Of a stretch of DNA of 28,919 nucleotides, positions 21,444-28,919 are shown one piece after another. The notes below the pieces were generated by a model that saw only the letters and a list, made by a program, of their open reading frames with translations, was not told the origin of the DNA and searched no databases. The position numbers and the translations under genes were made by a program. This DNA is from an uncultured bacterium (GTDB lineage Bacteria > Actinomycetota > Coriobacteriia > Coriobacteriales > Coriobacteriaceae), in contig CAJMPZ010000028.1 of the NCBI GenBank assembly GCA_905215445.1, positions 1-28,919 of the forward strand, read 5' to 3'. Position 1 is the first letter of the stretch. Each line of letters begins with the position of its first letter.

Positions 21444-24161
21444 ATGGATACCCCCAGCAATTACACTGAAACGCTCGAAAAGACCATCCGTGACCTTCTG
21501 GAGCGTCAGGACGATCTGATCAGGACCGCCTTTACCGACGAGCTCACCGGACTTGGCAACCGCGGCGGCTTTACCCGTTCCTTAGAGGAACTCTGGGAGC
21601 AGGAACTGCCCGTGACCATGGCGTTTATCGACATCGATAACCTTAAGCACTGCAACGACATCTTTGGACATGACGAGGGCAACCGCTATATCTTGCAGGT
21701 GAGCCTCTATCTCAAACTGTATATGAAGGTGGACGAGGCGGCATTTCGTCTGGGGGGCGACGAGTTCGCCATCCTATCTACGATTGCGACCGAGGACGAC
21801 CTTGCCGAACGTCTGGAACACTGCCGAACGGTACTGCTCGAAAACAACGCTTCCAAGATGCCTCACTCGTTTAGCTACGGAGTGGCACACGCCGACCCCG
21901 CCCTGGGCGAAGCCCCCAATCGCTTGACGAACGATGCCGACCATCGCATGTACGACTACAAGCTACGTCATGCCGTGCACCTTGATCGACGCAATATCGC
22001 ACAAGCCCACACCGACGACTTCGAAATAAGCGATCGCATTTTCGACGCCCTTTCGATGCTCAACGAAGGCCGATATTTCTTTATCGAGAACTTGGACAAA
22101 CATCGAACCCTTTGGTCACAAGGCGCCTTGCGCGATCTTGGTCTTCCTTCGGAGCATATAGACAACTGCCACGATTACTGGAAAACGCGTGTCCATCCCG
22201 ATGACCTTGAGGCCTATACCAACGACATCGACCAAATCTATGACGGCTCCAAACATCGCCACGTCATGCAGTACCGCGTGCGCAATGCCGCCGGCGACTA
22301 CATCCTCGGCCGTGCTCGCGGGTTTCGTATCGACGGCGACGGAAATGTCCCCTCGCTCTATGTCGGCGAGCTCGTCAACCACTCGCTTGCCGAGACCGTC
22401 GACGCCGCCACGGGCCTCGGAATGCAGCGCACGCTGATCAACGCTATCGATGCCTGCCGTCGCGACCATTGCAAGACGGGGCTTATAGCAGTGCGCGTTC
22501 GCGGCACGGCAAAGCTCAACGAGCTCTACGGGGCCGAGGCCGTCGACAACATGCTCGCCGAATACGCAGGCCGCATGCTGTCGATTACTCGCGGCAGGAG
22601 TCGCGTCTTCCGCTCACGCAACGCCCAGTTCGTCGTGCTTAGCAACAATTTGGATCACGAAGCATTCGAGCAACTGATCCAACATCTCAAAGAGGCCGTT
22701 TTCGCTCCCGTTCGAATCGCGGACGACACCATTACCCCCGTCTGTCTTGTCGTTCCGGCCTTTTACGAGCACCTGACCAATCAAACGGCCGCCGTTTTAG
22801 GCGAACTCGACCGTCGCATTCGCACGGCCGGCGGGCTTGTTCCCAACGACAGCCTCCCCATACCCGAGGTGGAGCGCAAAAGCGCCATCGCCGAACGCAT
22901 CGATTCGCTCACGGGTCTCTATCGACCCAGCGAGTTTATGCGCCGCGCCAACGAATTTCTCGAGACAAGGCGCAACGGCGCCTGGTGTATCGCCACCGTC
23001 GATATGGGACACATGCGACTGTTCAACGAATGGCACGGACAGGCCGAGGGCGACCGCATGCTCGCCGATGTGGGCACGGTCCTCAAGGACATCGAGAATG
23101 CCAACATGGGCGTCGCAGGGTACTGGGGCCAAGACGACTTTTGCATACTCATCCCCTTTGAACACGACACCGTCCATCAGATCTATAGCCGCGTTCGCCA
23201 GGCCGTGGCCAAGTATGATGACGGCGTGGGATTCTGGCCGTCCATGGGCGTCTACCCCATCGACTCCAACGAGAAAATCACCATCGATGCGCAGGCCAAG
23301 GCAATGTTTACCAATCGGCGCGCAAAAAACGACTTTAAGGAGCGCATTGCCATTTTCCGCCCCGAGGAGTACGAGCGCGAAATCGCGTTCCACCGCACGC
23401 TGACCGAATTCCAGTACGCGCTCTCCAACGGCCGTATTACCTACTACCTGCAGCCCCAGGTCGACATGGAAACCGGCGAGATCATTGGCGCCGAAGCGCT
23501 CACGCGCTGGATCGACAAGGATGGCTCCCTCATTTCGCCCGCCACCTTTATCCCCGCTCTCGAAGAAAGCGGTTTTGTGGTGACGCTCGACAAATACGTT
23601 TGGCAGGGCGTTGCCTTGTGGCTGCGCGAGCGCATCAATCGGGGGCTTCGCGTGGTTCCGATCTCGCTTAATGTGTCGCGCGTGGATATCCTCGCCTGCA
23701 ACGTTGCCGAGCATATGGGAGCGCTCGCCGCCCAATACAACCTGCCGCCCGAGCTCATGCGCATCGAGATCACCGAGACAGCTTATACGGGAGAGTCCGA
23801 GGCCGTGGATAAACTAACGGCCGACCTGCACACCCGCGGCTTCTCGACCTATATGGACGATTTTGGCACCGGCCAGTCCACGCTCGCGATGCTCAAGAAC
23901 GTCAACGTCGACGTCATCAAGCTCGATCGCACGTTTGTGCCCGATAACGGCGATGAGGGCCGCAGCGTGCAAATCATCTCATCAATGCTCGAGATGGCGC
24001 AGTCACTCCATCTGCCCGTTGTGATCGAAGGCGTCGAGACGGACAAGCAGGCAAACATGCTGCGCCACATGGGCGCCCGCTACGCTCAGGGATTCCTCTA
24101 CTACCGCCCCATGCAGGCGGAGGATTTTGAGGCATTGCTCGATGGTGGCAACGACAACTAA
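21444..24161 (+). CDS. c-di-GMP protein: GGDEF-PAS-GGDEF*-GGDEF*-EAL
   Basis: 905 aa from ATG 21444 (weak ribosome site; GTG 21387 in frame is an alternative). Domains: residues 25-175, an intact diguanylate cyclase (DELTGLGNRGGF, FIDIDNLKHCND, LGGDEF at 103-108) without the RxxD inhibitory site; about 195-310, a PAS-like sensor (RVHPDDLEAYTNDI, QYRVRNAAGDYI); 318-440, a degenerate GGDEF with RNAQF at 392-396; 485-635, another degenerate one with GQDDF at 562-566; 655-900, an intact EAL phosphodiesterase (GAEALTRW, NVSRVD, EITETA, DDFGTG, KLDRTF, EGVET, QGFLYYRP). It can in principle make and break c-di-GMP. No membrane segment is seen, so it is probably cytosolic. The shorter paralog follows. 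Confidence 0.9.
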   Translation: MDTPSNYTETLEKTIRDLLERQDDLIRTAFTDELTGLGNRGGFTRSLEELWEQELPVTMAFIDIDNLKHCNDIFGHDEGNRYILQVSLYLKLYMKVDEAAFRLGGDEFAILSTIATEDDLAERLEHCRTVLLENNASKMPHSFSYGVAHADPALGEAPNRLTNDADHRMYDYKLRHAVHLDRRNIAQAHTDDFEISDRIFDALSMLNEGRYFFIENLDKHRTLWSQGALRDLGLPSEHIDNCHDYWKTRVHPDDLEAYTNDIDQIYDGSKHRHVMQYRVRNAAGDYILGRARGFRIDGDGNVPSLYVGELVNHSLAETVDAATGLGMQRTLINAIDACRRDHCKTGLIAVRVRGTAKLNELYGAEAVDNMLAEYAGRMLSITRGRSRVFRSRNAQFVVLSNNLDHEAFEQLIQHLKEAVFAPVRIADDTITPVCLVVPAFYEHLTNQTAAVLGELDRRIRTAGGLVPNDSLPIPEVERKSAIAERIDSLTGLYRPSEFMRRANEFLETRRNGAWCIATVDMGHMRLFNEWHGQAEGDRMLADVGTVLKDIENANMGVAGYWGQDDFCILIPFEHDTVHQIYSRVRQAVAKYDDGVGFWPSMGVYPIDSNEKITIDAQAKAMFTNRRAKNDFKERIAIFRPEEYEREIAFHRTLTEFQYALSNGRITYYLQPQVDMETGEIIGAEALTRWIDKDGSLISPATFIPALEESGFVVTLDKYVWQGVALWLRERINRGLRVVPISLNVSRVDILACNVAEHMGALAAQYNLPPELMRIEITETAYTGESEAVDKLTADLHTRGFSTYMDDFGTGQSTLAMLKNVNVDVIKLDRTFVPDNGDEGRSVQIISSMLEMAQSLHLPVVIEGVETDKQANMLRHMGARYAQGFLYYRPMQAEDFEALLDGGNDN

Positions 24162-24220
24162 TACGCTCGCACGCAAAACGCCACCGTCGAGGGGAGCGTT
24201 TGTTCCCATGAGCTAACTAA

Positions 24221-24248
24221 TACTCCAATCTAAACCGAATTGGGAGTA
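24221..24248. other. small inverted repeat before the second GGDEF gene
   Basis: TACTCCAAT pairs with ATTGGGAGTA with one bulged G. It lies 40 nt upstream of the second GGDEF gene in the 126-nt gap and could be an operator or a weak terminator for the first gene. A looser AAACGC/GCGTTT stem lies at 24176-24201. Confidence 0.3.
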
Positions 24249-24287
24249 AGATACAAACCATTGTTCCATCCAAGGAGGCAATCCATC

Positions 24288-25817
24288 ATGAACGAGTCGT
24301 ATCGCCTGGGCGAGCAATCAATCATCGCTCATCTTCAGCGACTTGCGAACGGGGCCTCAACCACCGAGCTCGATGTTGCCGCGCTGCCCCCGGAGCTGCG
24401 TGCCATCGGTGAGCAACTGCAGAAAACGCTCGCCATCCTGCAACAAGAACGTGAGTTGCTTGAGCACGGCGCCTATATCGACTCGCTCACCAATCTTGGC
24501 AACCGTGGCGGACTCGACCGCCATGTCGATCAGCTCTGGCGCAAAGGCACCCCCTTCACCTGTGCCTATATTGACATCGATCGCCTCAAGCATTGCAACG
24601 ATAAGTTTGGCCACGCCGAGGGCAATCGCTACATTCTGAGCATCTGCCGCGCACTCACCGAGACAATGGAGCACGATGAGTTGCTGTTCCGTATCGGTGG
24701 AGACGAATTTGTACTTATATCCCCCACGACAAACGAAGCCGAGCTCGAGCAGCGCCTGGAGTGGACGCGTGCCAATCTTATCGAGGCAACATCGGACGGC
24801 AAGGCGCCCATGATCGCCAGCTTTAGCTTTGGCTGCTCGCGCGTCGACCCGCTTGCAGGCGATACGCGTCGCCAGATGACAAAGGACGCCGACCGCAAAA
24901 TGTATCGCTACAAGCTCATGTACCGTGTGCAACAACCGGAAGAAGGCGATGCGCTGCAACGCCCGATCACCGAACAACCCCCCTGCAACGACCGAGTGTT
25001 TCAAGCGATCTCCATGAGCTCCGAGACACGCTATCCGTTCATCATTAACCTCGACACCGGCGAATCGCAATGGTCGGTTAATGCCGTGCGCGATTTTGAC
25101 CTACCCTCCCAGCATCCCTACAACTCGCTCGATATATGGCTTGCCCGTGTTCACCCCGAGGACCGCGACAACGTACGTGCCGAGCTCGATATGGTGGTAA
25201 ACGGCACGTGGCACTTCCACTGCATGCAGTATCGCGTCATGAATACCGCCGGAAAATACGCGCTTTGCGACTGCACGGGTTACCGCCTGGATGGCACCGA
25301 TACCGAGCCCAACATGTATGTGGGCATTGTCACCAACCGAAGCTTGGCAGATACGACCGATTCCGTGACCGGTCTGGGCGATATCCACGCCCTGGTCAAC
25401 GCCATTGGCGAGATGCGTCGCGTGGCACGAAACGCGGGCTTGATCGCCATTAAAATCGACGAAATCGCACAGGTCAATGCCCGCTTTGGCTTTGATGCAG
25501 GCGACCGCGTTTTGGCAGAAAGCGCCGCCTGCCTCATGGATTGCTCGCGCGGCAAGGGTCGTCTGTTCCGCTCGACCGGACCGATGTTCGTGGCGCTCTT
25601 CGACGACTTTGATCCCGAAGAGACCGACGCGGTTGCAGACGAAATCGAACGGTTCTTGGGATCGCCCGTGCTCCTTGGCTCATTTGAATATCAGCCGCCC
25701 CTTCGCGTGGCAACGCTTCATCTGGACGCCGTCGACCGACAGCCCGTTTCCATTTTGAACGAACTTAATGCGCTGATTAGAGAGGCGCCACAGGTACCGG
25801 GCACCAAGCTGGACTAG
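24288..25817 (+). CDS. diguanylate cyclase: GGDEF-PAS-degenerate GGDEF
   Basis: 509 aa from ATG 24288, with AAGGAGG 9 nt upstream. Residues 1-60 are helical, possibly coiled-coil (LQKTLAILQQERELLEHGAY). Residues 62-215 are an intact GGDEF domain (DSLTNLGNRGGL, YIDIDRLKHCNDKFGH, IGGDEF at 136-141) without an RxxD inhibitory site. Residues 240-350 are PAS-like (RVHPEDRDNV, QYRVMNTAGKYA). Residues 357-490 are a degenerate GGDEF in which the motif reads STGPMF. The order and many stretches match the first two thirds of the gene before it, so the pair arose by tandem duplication with loss or gain of the third GGDEF and EAL. It probably produces c-di-GMP in response to an unknown signal. Confidence 0.9.
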   Translation: MNESYRLGEQSIIAHLQRLANGASTTELDVAALPPELRAIGEQLQKTLAILQQERELLEHGAYIDSLTNLGNRGGLDRHVDQLWRKGTPFTCAYIDIDRLKHCNDKFGHAEGNRYILSICRALTETMEHDELLFRIGGDEFVLISPTTNEAELEQRLEWTRANLIEATSDGKAPMIASFSFGCSRVDPLAGDTRRQMTKDADRKMYRYKLMYRVQQPEEGDALQRPITEQPPCNDRVFQAISMSSETRYPFIINLDTGESQWSVNAVRDFDLPSQHPYNSLDIWLARVHPEDRDNVRAELDMVVNGTWHFHCMQYRVMNTAGKYALCDCTGYRLDGTDTEPNMYVGIVTNRSLADTTDSVTGLGDIHALVNAIGEMRRVARNAGLIAIKIDEIAQVNARFGFDAGDRVLAESAACLMDCSRGKGRLFRSTGPMFVALFDDFDPEETDAVADEIERFLGSPVLLGSFEYQPPLRVATLHLDAVDRQPVSILNELNALIREAPQVPGTKLD

Positions 25818-25822
25818 CGTTA

Positions 25823-25865
25823 TGGGGCGCGATGCGAAACATAGCCCGTTTCGCATCGCGCCCCA
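25823..25865 (+). terminator. 18-bp perfect hairpin without T-tract
   Basis: TGGGGCGCGATGCGAAAC pairs perfectly with the segment at 25848-25865 around ATAGCCC, starting 6 nt after the stop of the second GGDEF gene. No T-run follows. It may be a U-poor terminator or an RNA 3'-end protector. Confidence 0.6.
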
Positions 25866-25928
25866 CGCCATCTGCCCGCTCGTGCGATAATCCTCCGCAG
25901 AAGTCACCGATAGCAGAGGGAGTTTGTG

Positions 25929-26552
25929 ATGAAGGTTCTTTTGGTCAATGGCAGCCCCAAGGCAAACGGCAACACCGCCCGCGCACTCGCCGAGATTGCC
26001 GAGCAGCTCAACGCAGAGGGCATTGAGACGCAGGTGTTTCAGCTGGGCGCCAAGCCTATTCGCGATTGCATCGGGTGCGGCCAGTGCGGCAAGCTCGATT
26101 GCCGCTGCACCTTTGACGACGACATGGTCAACGAATTGATTGCAGCTGCCGAGCAGGCAGACGGCTTTGTCTTTGGTTCGCCCGTCTACTACGCGCACCC
26201 CAGCGGACGTATCCTCTCTGCCCTCGACCGTGCATTCTATGCTGGCAGCAAGGCCTTTACGCACAAGCCGGGCGCCGCTGTCGCCGTTGCCCGTCGCGGC
26301 GGCACGTCGACCACCTTCGACGTGCTCAACAAGTACTTCACCATCAACCAGATGCCCGTGGTAGCATCCACCTACTGGAACAACGTCTTCGGTGCCATGC
26401 CGGGCGAGGCCGCCCAGGACGCCGAGGGCCTTGCCACCATGCGAAACATCGGTAAAAACATGGCCTGGCTGCTGCGTTGCATCGAGGCGGGAAAGGCCGC
26501 CGGCATCGAAGCCCCCGAGGCCGATCGCGAGCGAACCAACTTTATTCGGTAG
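25929..26552 (+). CDS. iron-sulfur flavoprotein / NADPH-dependent FMN reductase family
   Basis: 207 aa from ATG 25929, with GAGGGAG 6 nt upstream. It has a flavodoxin-like fold with the FMN phosphate loop NGSPKANGNTARAL (8-20) and the ring-contact stretch FGSPVYYAHPSGRILSALDR. Residues 47-60 read CIGCGQCGKLDCRC, giving CX2CX2CX4C, the compact cluster motif of iron-sulfur flavoproteins (Isf family), so a 4Fe-4S cluster next to FMN is likely. Such proteins move electrons in anaerobes, often in oxygen or radical defence; partners are unknown. The next gene starts 17 nt later and may be co-transcribed. Confidence 0.88.
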   Translation: MKVLLVNGSPKANGNTARALAEIAEQLNAEGIETQVFQLGAKPIRDCIGCGQCGKLDCRCTFDDDMVNELIAAAEQADGFVFGSPVYYAHPSGRILSALDRAFYAGSKAFTHKPGAAVAVARRGGTSTTFDVLNKYFTINQMPVVASTYWNNVFGAMPGEAAQDAEGLATMRNIGKNMAWLLRCIEAGKAAGIEAPEADRERTNFIR

Positions 26553-26569
26553 AACGGCGGAACATAAAT

Positions 26570-26911
26570 ATGAACGTGCAAATTTTCGGGACTAAGAAGT
26601 CCTTCGATACCAAGAAGGCGCAGCGTTATTTTAAGGAGCGCCGCATTAAGGTGCAGTTTATCGACCTGAAGGAAAAGGAGATGAGCAAGGGCGAGCTCAC
26701 GAGCGTGATGCAGGCGGTCGGCGGCATCGATAAGCTGCTCAACCCCAAAGCCAAGGACGAGGAAACGCTCGCGCTCATCCAGCACCTCACCCCCAGCCAG
26801 CGCTTCGATAAGCTGCTCGAGAATCAGCAGGTTCTTGCCGAGCCCATCGTGCGCAACGGTAAGAAGGCCACCATCGGCTATTGTCCCGACGTATGGGGAG
26901 CCTGGGAGTAG
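26570..26911 (+). CDS. ArsC/Spx-fold protein lacking the catalytic Cys
   Basis: 113 aa; the whole length matches the ArsC/YffB/Spx thioredoxin-like fold (MNVQIFGTKKSFDTKKAQRY at the N-terminus, EPIVRNGKKATIGYCPDVW near the end). In relatives the first motif holds a catalytic Cys (as in GIKNCDT); here that segment is GTKKSFDT, with no Cys. The only Cys is Cys107 in the C-terminal GYC. Arsenate reduction is therefore unlikely; a Spx-like binding role or another redox use of the late Cys is possible. The ribosome site is weak (GGCGG). It lies 17 nt after the flavoprotein gene. Confidence 0.85.
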   Translation: MNVQIFGTKKSFDTKKAQRYFKERRIKVQFIDLKEKEMSKGELTSVMQAVGGIDKLLNPKAKDEETLALIQHLTPSQRFDKLLENQQVLAEPIVRNGKKATIGYCPDVWGAWE

Positions 26912-26997
26912 CCTGTGTTATTTGTCGGCGCGTGGGTATAAGAGCAGGCGTTTGGCATAAGATTCAACTGTAAGCCATGTCTAACAAAGGAGGGCAC

Positions 26998-28128
26998 ATG
27001 CCCAACAAACCCGTGAAGATCATCATGCTTACCGGATACCTCGGTGCCGGCAAGACCACGCTGCTCAACCACATCCTCGCTAACGACGGCGGCATCCGCG
27101 CCGCCGTGATCGTCAACGATATCGGCGAGATCAATGTGGACGCCAGCCTCATCGCCGACGGCGGCCTTTCCGAGACCGATGACCTTATCCCGCTCACCAA
27201 CGGTTGCATCTGCTGCACGCTTTCGGACGACCTGGCCAACCAGCTGCAGGGCATCGCCGATTCGGGCAAGTTCGATTACATCATCATCGAGGCATCGGGC
27301 ATTTGCGAGCCCATCCCCATCGCCTACACCATCTCGAGTTTCTGCGACGAGGCCAAGGTGGGTGGCGAGCCCAAGCTCGCGCTCGACAACATCGTGGCTG
27401 TGGTCGACTGCGCCCGCATGTACGACGAGTTCAACGGCGGTCGCGACCTGCTGGCAGAGGATATCGACGAGGACGACATCGAGAGTCTGCTCATCCAGCA
27501 GATTGAATTCTGCTCCACGCTGATCCTCAACAAGACCGATACCGTGACGCCCGAGCAGATCGCCGAGCTCAAGGCCATCGTGCGCAGCCTGCAGAAGGAC
27601 GCCGTGATTGTCGAGGCCCAAAACGGCGAGGTCCCCATGGAGGAGCTGCTCGACACCGACCGCTTCGACTTTATGCGCGCCTACAACTCCGCCGCTTGGA
27701 TCGAGGCCATGGAGCATCCCGAGGAGCACGACGACCCCGAGGTGCTCGAGTACGACATCGAGACCTTTGTGTACTCGCGCCGCAAGCCGTTTGACCTGCA
27801 GAAGTTCACCGATTTTGTTGAGCAGGAGTGGCCCGACGAGGTCATTCGCGTCAAGGGTCCGCTGTGGCAGACCGGCGATCCGGACATGTGCTACATGTTT
27901 GAGCAGGCCGGCCACCAGATGCGCCTGATGGAGAACGGTCTGTTTGTCGATTCTGCGCCCGAGGGCGAGAAGCAGAAGATTATCGACGAGAACCCCGAGA
28001 TCATGCAGATTTGGGACGACGAGACGGGCGACCGCATGACGAGCCTGTGTATCATCGGCCGTCACATGGACAAAGACGCACTCATCGCCGCCCTCGATGC
28101 CTGCCTGACCGACTGGCACCGCGCCTAG
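26998..28128 (+). CDS. CobW/COG0523-family GTPase, metal chaperone
   Basis: 376 aa from ATG 26998, with AAAGGAGG 4 nt upstream; an in-frame ATG 21 nt further up overlaps that site. The G3E GTPase motifs are complete: Walker A GYLGAGKTT (13-21), the metal-binding NGCICC (69-73), the Glu of IIIEASG and NKTD (178-181). The C-terminal CobW_C domain (about 245-370) is present. Acidic and His-containing stretches (EHPEEHDDPE) near 235 may add metal ligands. Members insert or deliver zinc or other metals to enzymes. No clear Zur box was seen upstream. A terminator follows. Confidence 0.92.
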   Translation: MPNKPVKIIMLTGYLGAGKTTLLNHILANDGGIRAAVIVNDIGEINVDASLIADGGLSETDDLIPLTNGCICCTLSDDLANQLQGIADSGKFDYIIIEASGICEPIPIAYTISSFCDEAKVGGEPKLALDNIVAVVDCARMYDEFNGGRDLLAEDIDEDDIESLLIQQIEFCSTLILNKTDTVTPEQIAELKAIVRSLQKDAVIVEAQNGEVPMEELLDTDRFDFMRAYNSAAWIEAMEHPEEHDDPEVLEYDIETFVYSRRKPFDLQKFTDFVEQEWPDEVIRVKGPLWQTGDPDMCYMFEQAGHQMRLMENGLFVDSAPEGEKQKIIDENPEIMQIWDDETGDRMTSLCIIGRHMDKDALIAALDACLTDWHRA

Positions 28129-28167
28129 GTTTATCCAAGCGAGTATTTTTCCGCCTACGTAACCGCC

Positions 28168-28205
28168 AAACCACCACGAAGGTGCCCTTCGTGGTGGTTT
28201 TTCGT
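28168..28205 (+). terminator. terminator after the CobW-family gene
   Basis: AAACCACCACGAAGG pairs perfectly (15 bp) with CCTTCGTGGTGGTTT around TGC, followed by further T. It ends 20 nt before the trmL start, so trmL must have its promoter within or past this hairpin, or rely on read-through. Confidence 0.9.
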
Positions 28206-28223
28206 TCTGAGCCAAGGAGATTC

Positions 28224-28823
28224 ATGTTCAACATTGTGCTGTATGCGCCCGAGATTCCGGCCAATACGGGCAATATCGGCCGCACTTGCGTGGTTACCGG
28301 TACCCGCCTGCATCTGGTGGAGCCGCTGGGGTTTTCGCTCGACGACAAGACAGTGCGTCGCGCCGGCCTGGGCTACTGGCAAAACCTGAACGTGACGACC
28401 TATGCCGGCTGGGAGGATTTCCTTGCGCGCAACGGCCTCTCCCCCGCCGACGAGCGCCTGCATCTGCTGACCAAAAAGGCGCGCCGCACCTATGCGCAAA
28501 GCACCTACCGCGACGGTGACTATCTGGTCTTTGGCTGCGAGAGCTCGGGGATTCCCGAAGAGCTGCTCGCCGCGGCGCCTGAGCGCTGCGAGCGCATCCC
28601 TATGCTGCGCGATTGCGACTCGCTCGATAACGCCGAGGTTTGGGAAGCCCACGAGGAATCGCTCGGGCATACCGAGGACAGCCACGAGGCCATCCTTCAA
28701 CAGGACATCTGCGGCAACTTCGTCAATCCGGACGACTACCGCATCAGCGCACTCAACCTCTCCAACAGCGCCGCCATCGTCCTCTACGAAGCCCTGCGCC
28801 AAACAGGCTTTCCAGGAATGTGA
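28224..28823 (+). CDS. trmL: tRNA (cytidine/uridine-34-2'-O)-methyltransferase with insertion
   Basis: 199 aa from ATG 28224, with AAGGAG 4 nt upstream. It is a SPOUT-fold enzyme that methylates the ribose of wobble base 34 in tRNA-Leu, using SAM. Matching motifs are MFNIVLYAPEIPANTGNIGR at the N-terminus, VRRAGLGYW, FGCESSGIPEEL and the knot motif ALNLSNSAAIVLYEALRQ. TrmL proteins are usually about 155-160 aa; the extra length is one insertion of about 40 residues (roughly 129-172) between IPML and the ALNLSNS knot strand, in a region that normally has only a few residues. The stop codon lies within a palindromic repeat. Confidence 0.92.
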   Translation: MFNIVLYAPEIPANTGNIGRTCVVTGTRLHLVEPLGFSLDDKTVRRAGLGYWQNLNVTTYAGWEDFLARNGLSPADERLHLLTKKARRTYAQSTYRDGDYLVFGCESSGIPEELLAAAPERCERIPMLRDCDSLDNAEVWEAHEESLGHTEDSHEAILQQDICGNFVNPDDYRISALNLSNSAAIVLYEALRQTGFPGM

Positions 28824-28848
28824 CAAAGGGACAGCCCCTTTGTCACAT
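28818..28848. repeat. 31-nt palindromic repeat of the GGGACAG type
   Basis: ATGTGACAAAGGG (28818-28830) pairs perfectly with CCCTTTGTCACAT (28836-28848) around ACAGC. It contains the trmL stop codon. The core AAAGGGACAG also occurs on the minus strand in the right arm of the inverted repeat at 17914-17948. Similar palindromes are, from memory, scattered in Coriobacteriia genomes. It can act as a hairpin terminator for trmL. Confidence 0.75.
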
Positions 28849-28886
28849 ATCGCAACTACTAATTTAAAGGCTCTGTTAGACCAAGG

Positions 28887-28919
28887 TTGACATAAAAACG
28901 ATGTCACCGCGAGGCGGTA
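28887..28919 (+). promoter_or_regulatory. possible -35 and dyads at the window edge
   Basis: TTGACA (28887-28892) is a perfect -35 hexamer. TGACAT (28888-28893) and ATGTCA (28901-28906) form a dyad over it, and ACCGC-GAG-GCGGT (28906-28918) a small hairpin. The -10 and the gene would lie beyond the window, so this is only a hint of a regulated promoter. Confidence 0.3.

Noticed and set aside
26878..28215. 445-codon minus-strand frame opposite the CobW-family gene
   Set aside because: Antisense to a complete G3E GTPase; it also runs through the terminator hairpin at 28168.

Overview
The window is a GC-rich bacterial chromosome segment. I think it comes from a human-gut Coriobacteriia member close to Collinsella. 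That is inferred from the gene set (bile salt hydrolase, two short peptide-deformylase-like proteins, GGDEF/EAL proteins, a thiM/thiE salvage operon), the codon usage and the GGGACAG-type palindromic repeats; no rRNA or marker gene here proves it. Genes are densely packed on both strands, and most have clear AGGAGG-like ribosome binding sites. I used these sites to correct several starts. I saw no phage, IS element, tRNA, rRNA or CRISPR array, so this reads as core or near-core chromosome with a few lineage-specific oddities.

Layout. 1-1055: a 99-nt imperfect hairpin, then a minus-strand gene for an acidic, winged-helix-like protein with a 105-residue Arg/Gly-rich tail. 1208-2623: MFS drug exporter (minus). 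2828-3238: peptide-deformylase-like protein. 3314-4834: XRE-type HTH fused to an alanine-type aminotransferase, with a cluster of GTTCAATT half-sites upstream. 4998-6885: divergent LysR regulator and EamA exporter with two dyads between them. 7043-9271: Kup potassium transporter. 9353-10873 (minus): bile salt hydrolase and a second deformylase-like protein that lacks the catalytic Glu. 11067-14578: AzgA-type purine permease, a small alpha/beta hydrolase and a UraA-type uracil permease. 14702-17806 (minus): MetE-like methyltransferase, LysR regulator and HAD phosphatase.

17847-20008: a large inverted repeat, a TPP riboswitch with terminator, and thiM, a thiamine-binding MTH1187-family gene and thiE, which form a thiamine salvage operon. 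20053-20222: three palindromic units at an exact 62-bp period. 20245-21114: patatin-like phospholipase (minus). 21444-25817: two paralogous c-di-GMP proteins in tandem. The first is GGDEF-PAS-degenerate GGDEF-degenerate GGDEF-EAL; the second is GGDEF-PAS-degenerate GGDEF. 25929-28823: iron-sulfur flavoprotein, ArsC-fold protein without its catalytic Cys, CobW/COG0523 metallochaperone GTPase and TrmL with a large insertion. A GGGACAG palindrome overlaps the trmL stop.

The most interesting items are the two deformylase-like proteins with different active-site losses, the c-di-GMP protein pair, the HTH-aminotransferase with a strong internal start, the RGG-tailed protein, and the palindromic repeats sitting at the thi riboswitch, after thiE and at the trmL stop.
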